A stretch of DNA of 64,000 nt from Rhodocyclaceae bacterium. GTDB lineage: Bacteria; Pseudomonadota; Gammaproteobacteria; Burkholderiales; Rhodocyclaceae. Shown in pieces: positions 63,102 to 64,000 of this stretch. Location of the stretch: positions 1 to 64,000 of the forward strand of contig JAOADW010000012.1 of the NCBI GenBank assembly GCA_026417115.1. Direction: 5' to 3'. Under the pieces are notes generated by a model. It saw only the letters and a list, made by a program, of their open reading frames with translations. It was not told the DNA's origin and did no database searches. The position numbers were made by a program, and so were the translations under genes. Positions within the stretch are counted from its first letter, which is position 1. The number at the start of each line of letters is the position of its first letter.

Positions 63102-63176
63102 GGAATCCACTCCTTCGTTGTCCGCCCATTCTACGCCGCTTGCCTTTTGAGTTCGCTTTTTCGCGTCGAAACCGCC

Positions 63177-63803
63177 ATGAACGACCATCCTCCTTCCCTT
63201 CTTCCCACGTCGGTGGGCATTCCCCGCACCCGGCCCTTCGACGCCGAAGCCTTCAAGCGCGCGATCATCGATCTGCTTTACGCCTGCGGCATCTCTCCGG
63301 CTGCGCCGCACACCAGCAACACAGCGCAACGCGTATGCGAGCTCTGGCAGAAACGCCTCCTGGGAGGCTATGAACTCGATCCTGGCGAAGCCTTGGGCGA
63401 AGGCTTCGAGGACTCACGCGAAGACATGGTGCTCGTGCGCGGCATCGCGATCCATGGCGTCTGTCCGCATCATCTCGTGCCTTTCCGCGGTGTAGCCCAC
63501 GTCGCGTATATCCCCGGCGGCCGACTCCATGGCTTTGGCCGCATCGCACGCATGGTCGATGCCATCGGCCATCGCTTCACCTATCAAGAATGGATGACGC
63601 GCGACATCGTCCAAGCCCTCATCGTGCATGGCAAAGCCAAAGGCGCCGCCTGTGTGATCGAAGCCGAACAGCTTTGCCTCTTGCTCGGCGAGGATCGGCG
63701 GGGCGACGAGCGCGTGCTCACCCAGGCTTACGCCGGCTGCTTCGAAGACGATCGACATCGGCGCGAAGAATTCCTGCGCTTGATCGGACACGCTTTGCGC
63801 TAG
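63177..63803 (+). CDS. folE: GTP cyclohydrolase I
   Basis: 208 aa from the ATG at 63177 (MNDHPPSLLPTSVGIPRTRP). Zinc and active-site motifs: GVCPHHLVPFRGVAHVAYIP near residue 96 and EAEQLCLLLGEDRRGDERVL near 162, the second carrying the Cys zinc ligand. It opens the pterin ring pathway to tetrahydrofolate. The divergent neighbour is hypC, and HypX needs formyl-tetrahydrofolate, so a dedicated folate boost for hydrogenase maturation is possible. The sequence diverges from housekeeping FolE in its start and substrate loop, suggesting a second copy; not provable here. Confidence 0.9.
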   Translation: MNDHPPSLLPTSVGIPRTRPFDAEAFKRAIIDLLYACGISPAAPHTSNTAQRVCELWQKRLLGGYELDPGEALGEGFEDSREDMVLVRGIAIHGVCPHHLVPFRGVAHVAYIPGGRLHGFGRIARMVDAIGHRFTYQEWMTRDIVQALIVHGKAKGAACVIEAEQLCLLLGEDRRGDERVLTQAYAGCFEDDRHRREEFLRLIGHALR

Positions 63804-63930
63804 GGAAACTCCCTAAGCGATACGACTTTCTCCCACGCTGCTTAACCGTTTCGCCAACGGATTCATCGCAGCCAGCCGGAAAACAGGATGCAGGATGGTA
63901 GGCTTTTCAAGACACAACGAATCCTCGTCC

Positions 63931-64000
63931 TCACGCAACGGTGAGCGCCATTGGCTGATGATCCGAAGCCATGGTGACAAGATCGACGCTGACGTCTTTC
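63931..64000 (-). CDS. C-terminal end of an unidentified leftward gene (partial)
   Basis: Leftward from the window edge a frame reads KDVSVDLVTMASDHQPMALT, then VA and a TGA at 63931-63933. No family is recognised from this tail. It would converge on folE with about 125 bases between. Confidence is low because so little is in view. Confidence 0.35.
   Translation of the reverse strand, partial: KDVSVDLVTMASDHQPMALTVA

Overview
The window reads as chromosome of a chemolithotrophic betaproteobacterium. Supporting signs are the high G+C, Gram-negative envelope genes (lpxH, lpxK, kdsB, exbBD), betaproteobacterial small families (DUF3579 beside argD, DUF2788, a CobD/CbiB-family protein), a complete oxidative-type reverse dissimilatory sulfite reductase (rDsr) operon and an uptake [NiFe] hydrogenase of the Hyb type. 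The genus cannot be fixed from sequence reading alone. Nearly all of the window is coding. No rRNA, tRNA, insertion sequence, prophage or CRISPR array was recognised.

Layout. 1-2.6 kb: tail of an unknown gene, then a three-gene AmmeMemoRadiSam cassette. 2.6-8.3 kb: cysS, a TPR protein and an L,D-transpeptidase sharing a C-terminal NTF2-like domain, two tandem cyclophilins and lpxH. 8.35-8.6 kb: a frameshifted remnant of a DEAD-box RNA helicase. 8.6-10.5 kb: a soluble NarX/NarL-like two-component pair. 10.5-21.6 kb: housekeeping genes (two Nudix hydrolases, thiolase, YajQ, ppnP, the argG-argF-argD run, rpsT). 21.6-27.5 kb: murJ, then adk, a 6-phosphofructokinase of probable PPi-dependent type and a K+-independent-looking H+-pyrophosphatase, which suggests PPi-based energy saving. 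27.6-34 kb: kdsB-trm112-lpxK-exbD-exbB, a J-domain protein, a metallo-beta-lactamase-fold hydrolase and an HDOD protein.

34-50.3 kb is the sulfur island. Rightward runs dsrABEFHCMKLJOPNR plus a siroheme-type SUMT gene. This is the pathway that oxidises stored or carrier-bound sulfur to sulfite: DsrEFH and DsrC relay persulfide sulfur, DsrAB oxidises it, DsrL takes electrons to NAD(P), DsrMKJOP links DsrC thiols to the membrane, and DsrN and SUMT make sirohaem amide. Leftward from the shared control region runs a five-gene cluster: a 76-aa unknown, a stand-alone Cas6/Cmx6-like protein with an intact Gly-rich loop, a DsrC paralogue lacking both catalytic cysteines, a 204-aa unknown and a TauD/TfdA-type dioxygenase. 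This cluster is the best candidate in the window for something not yet described.

50.3-63.8 kb is the hydrogen island, all leftward except the last gene: hypC-hypD-hypX, then hybO-hybA-hybB-hybC-hybD-hybE-hypA-hypB-hypF, with folE divergent from hypC. hypE is not in the window. The hydrogen island runs head-on into the sulfur operon, and the tails of the SUMT gene and hypF overlap. Sulfur and hydrogen oxidation, both feeding electrons to the membrane, are therefore encoded side by side.
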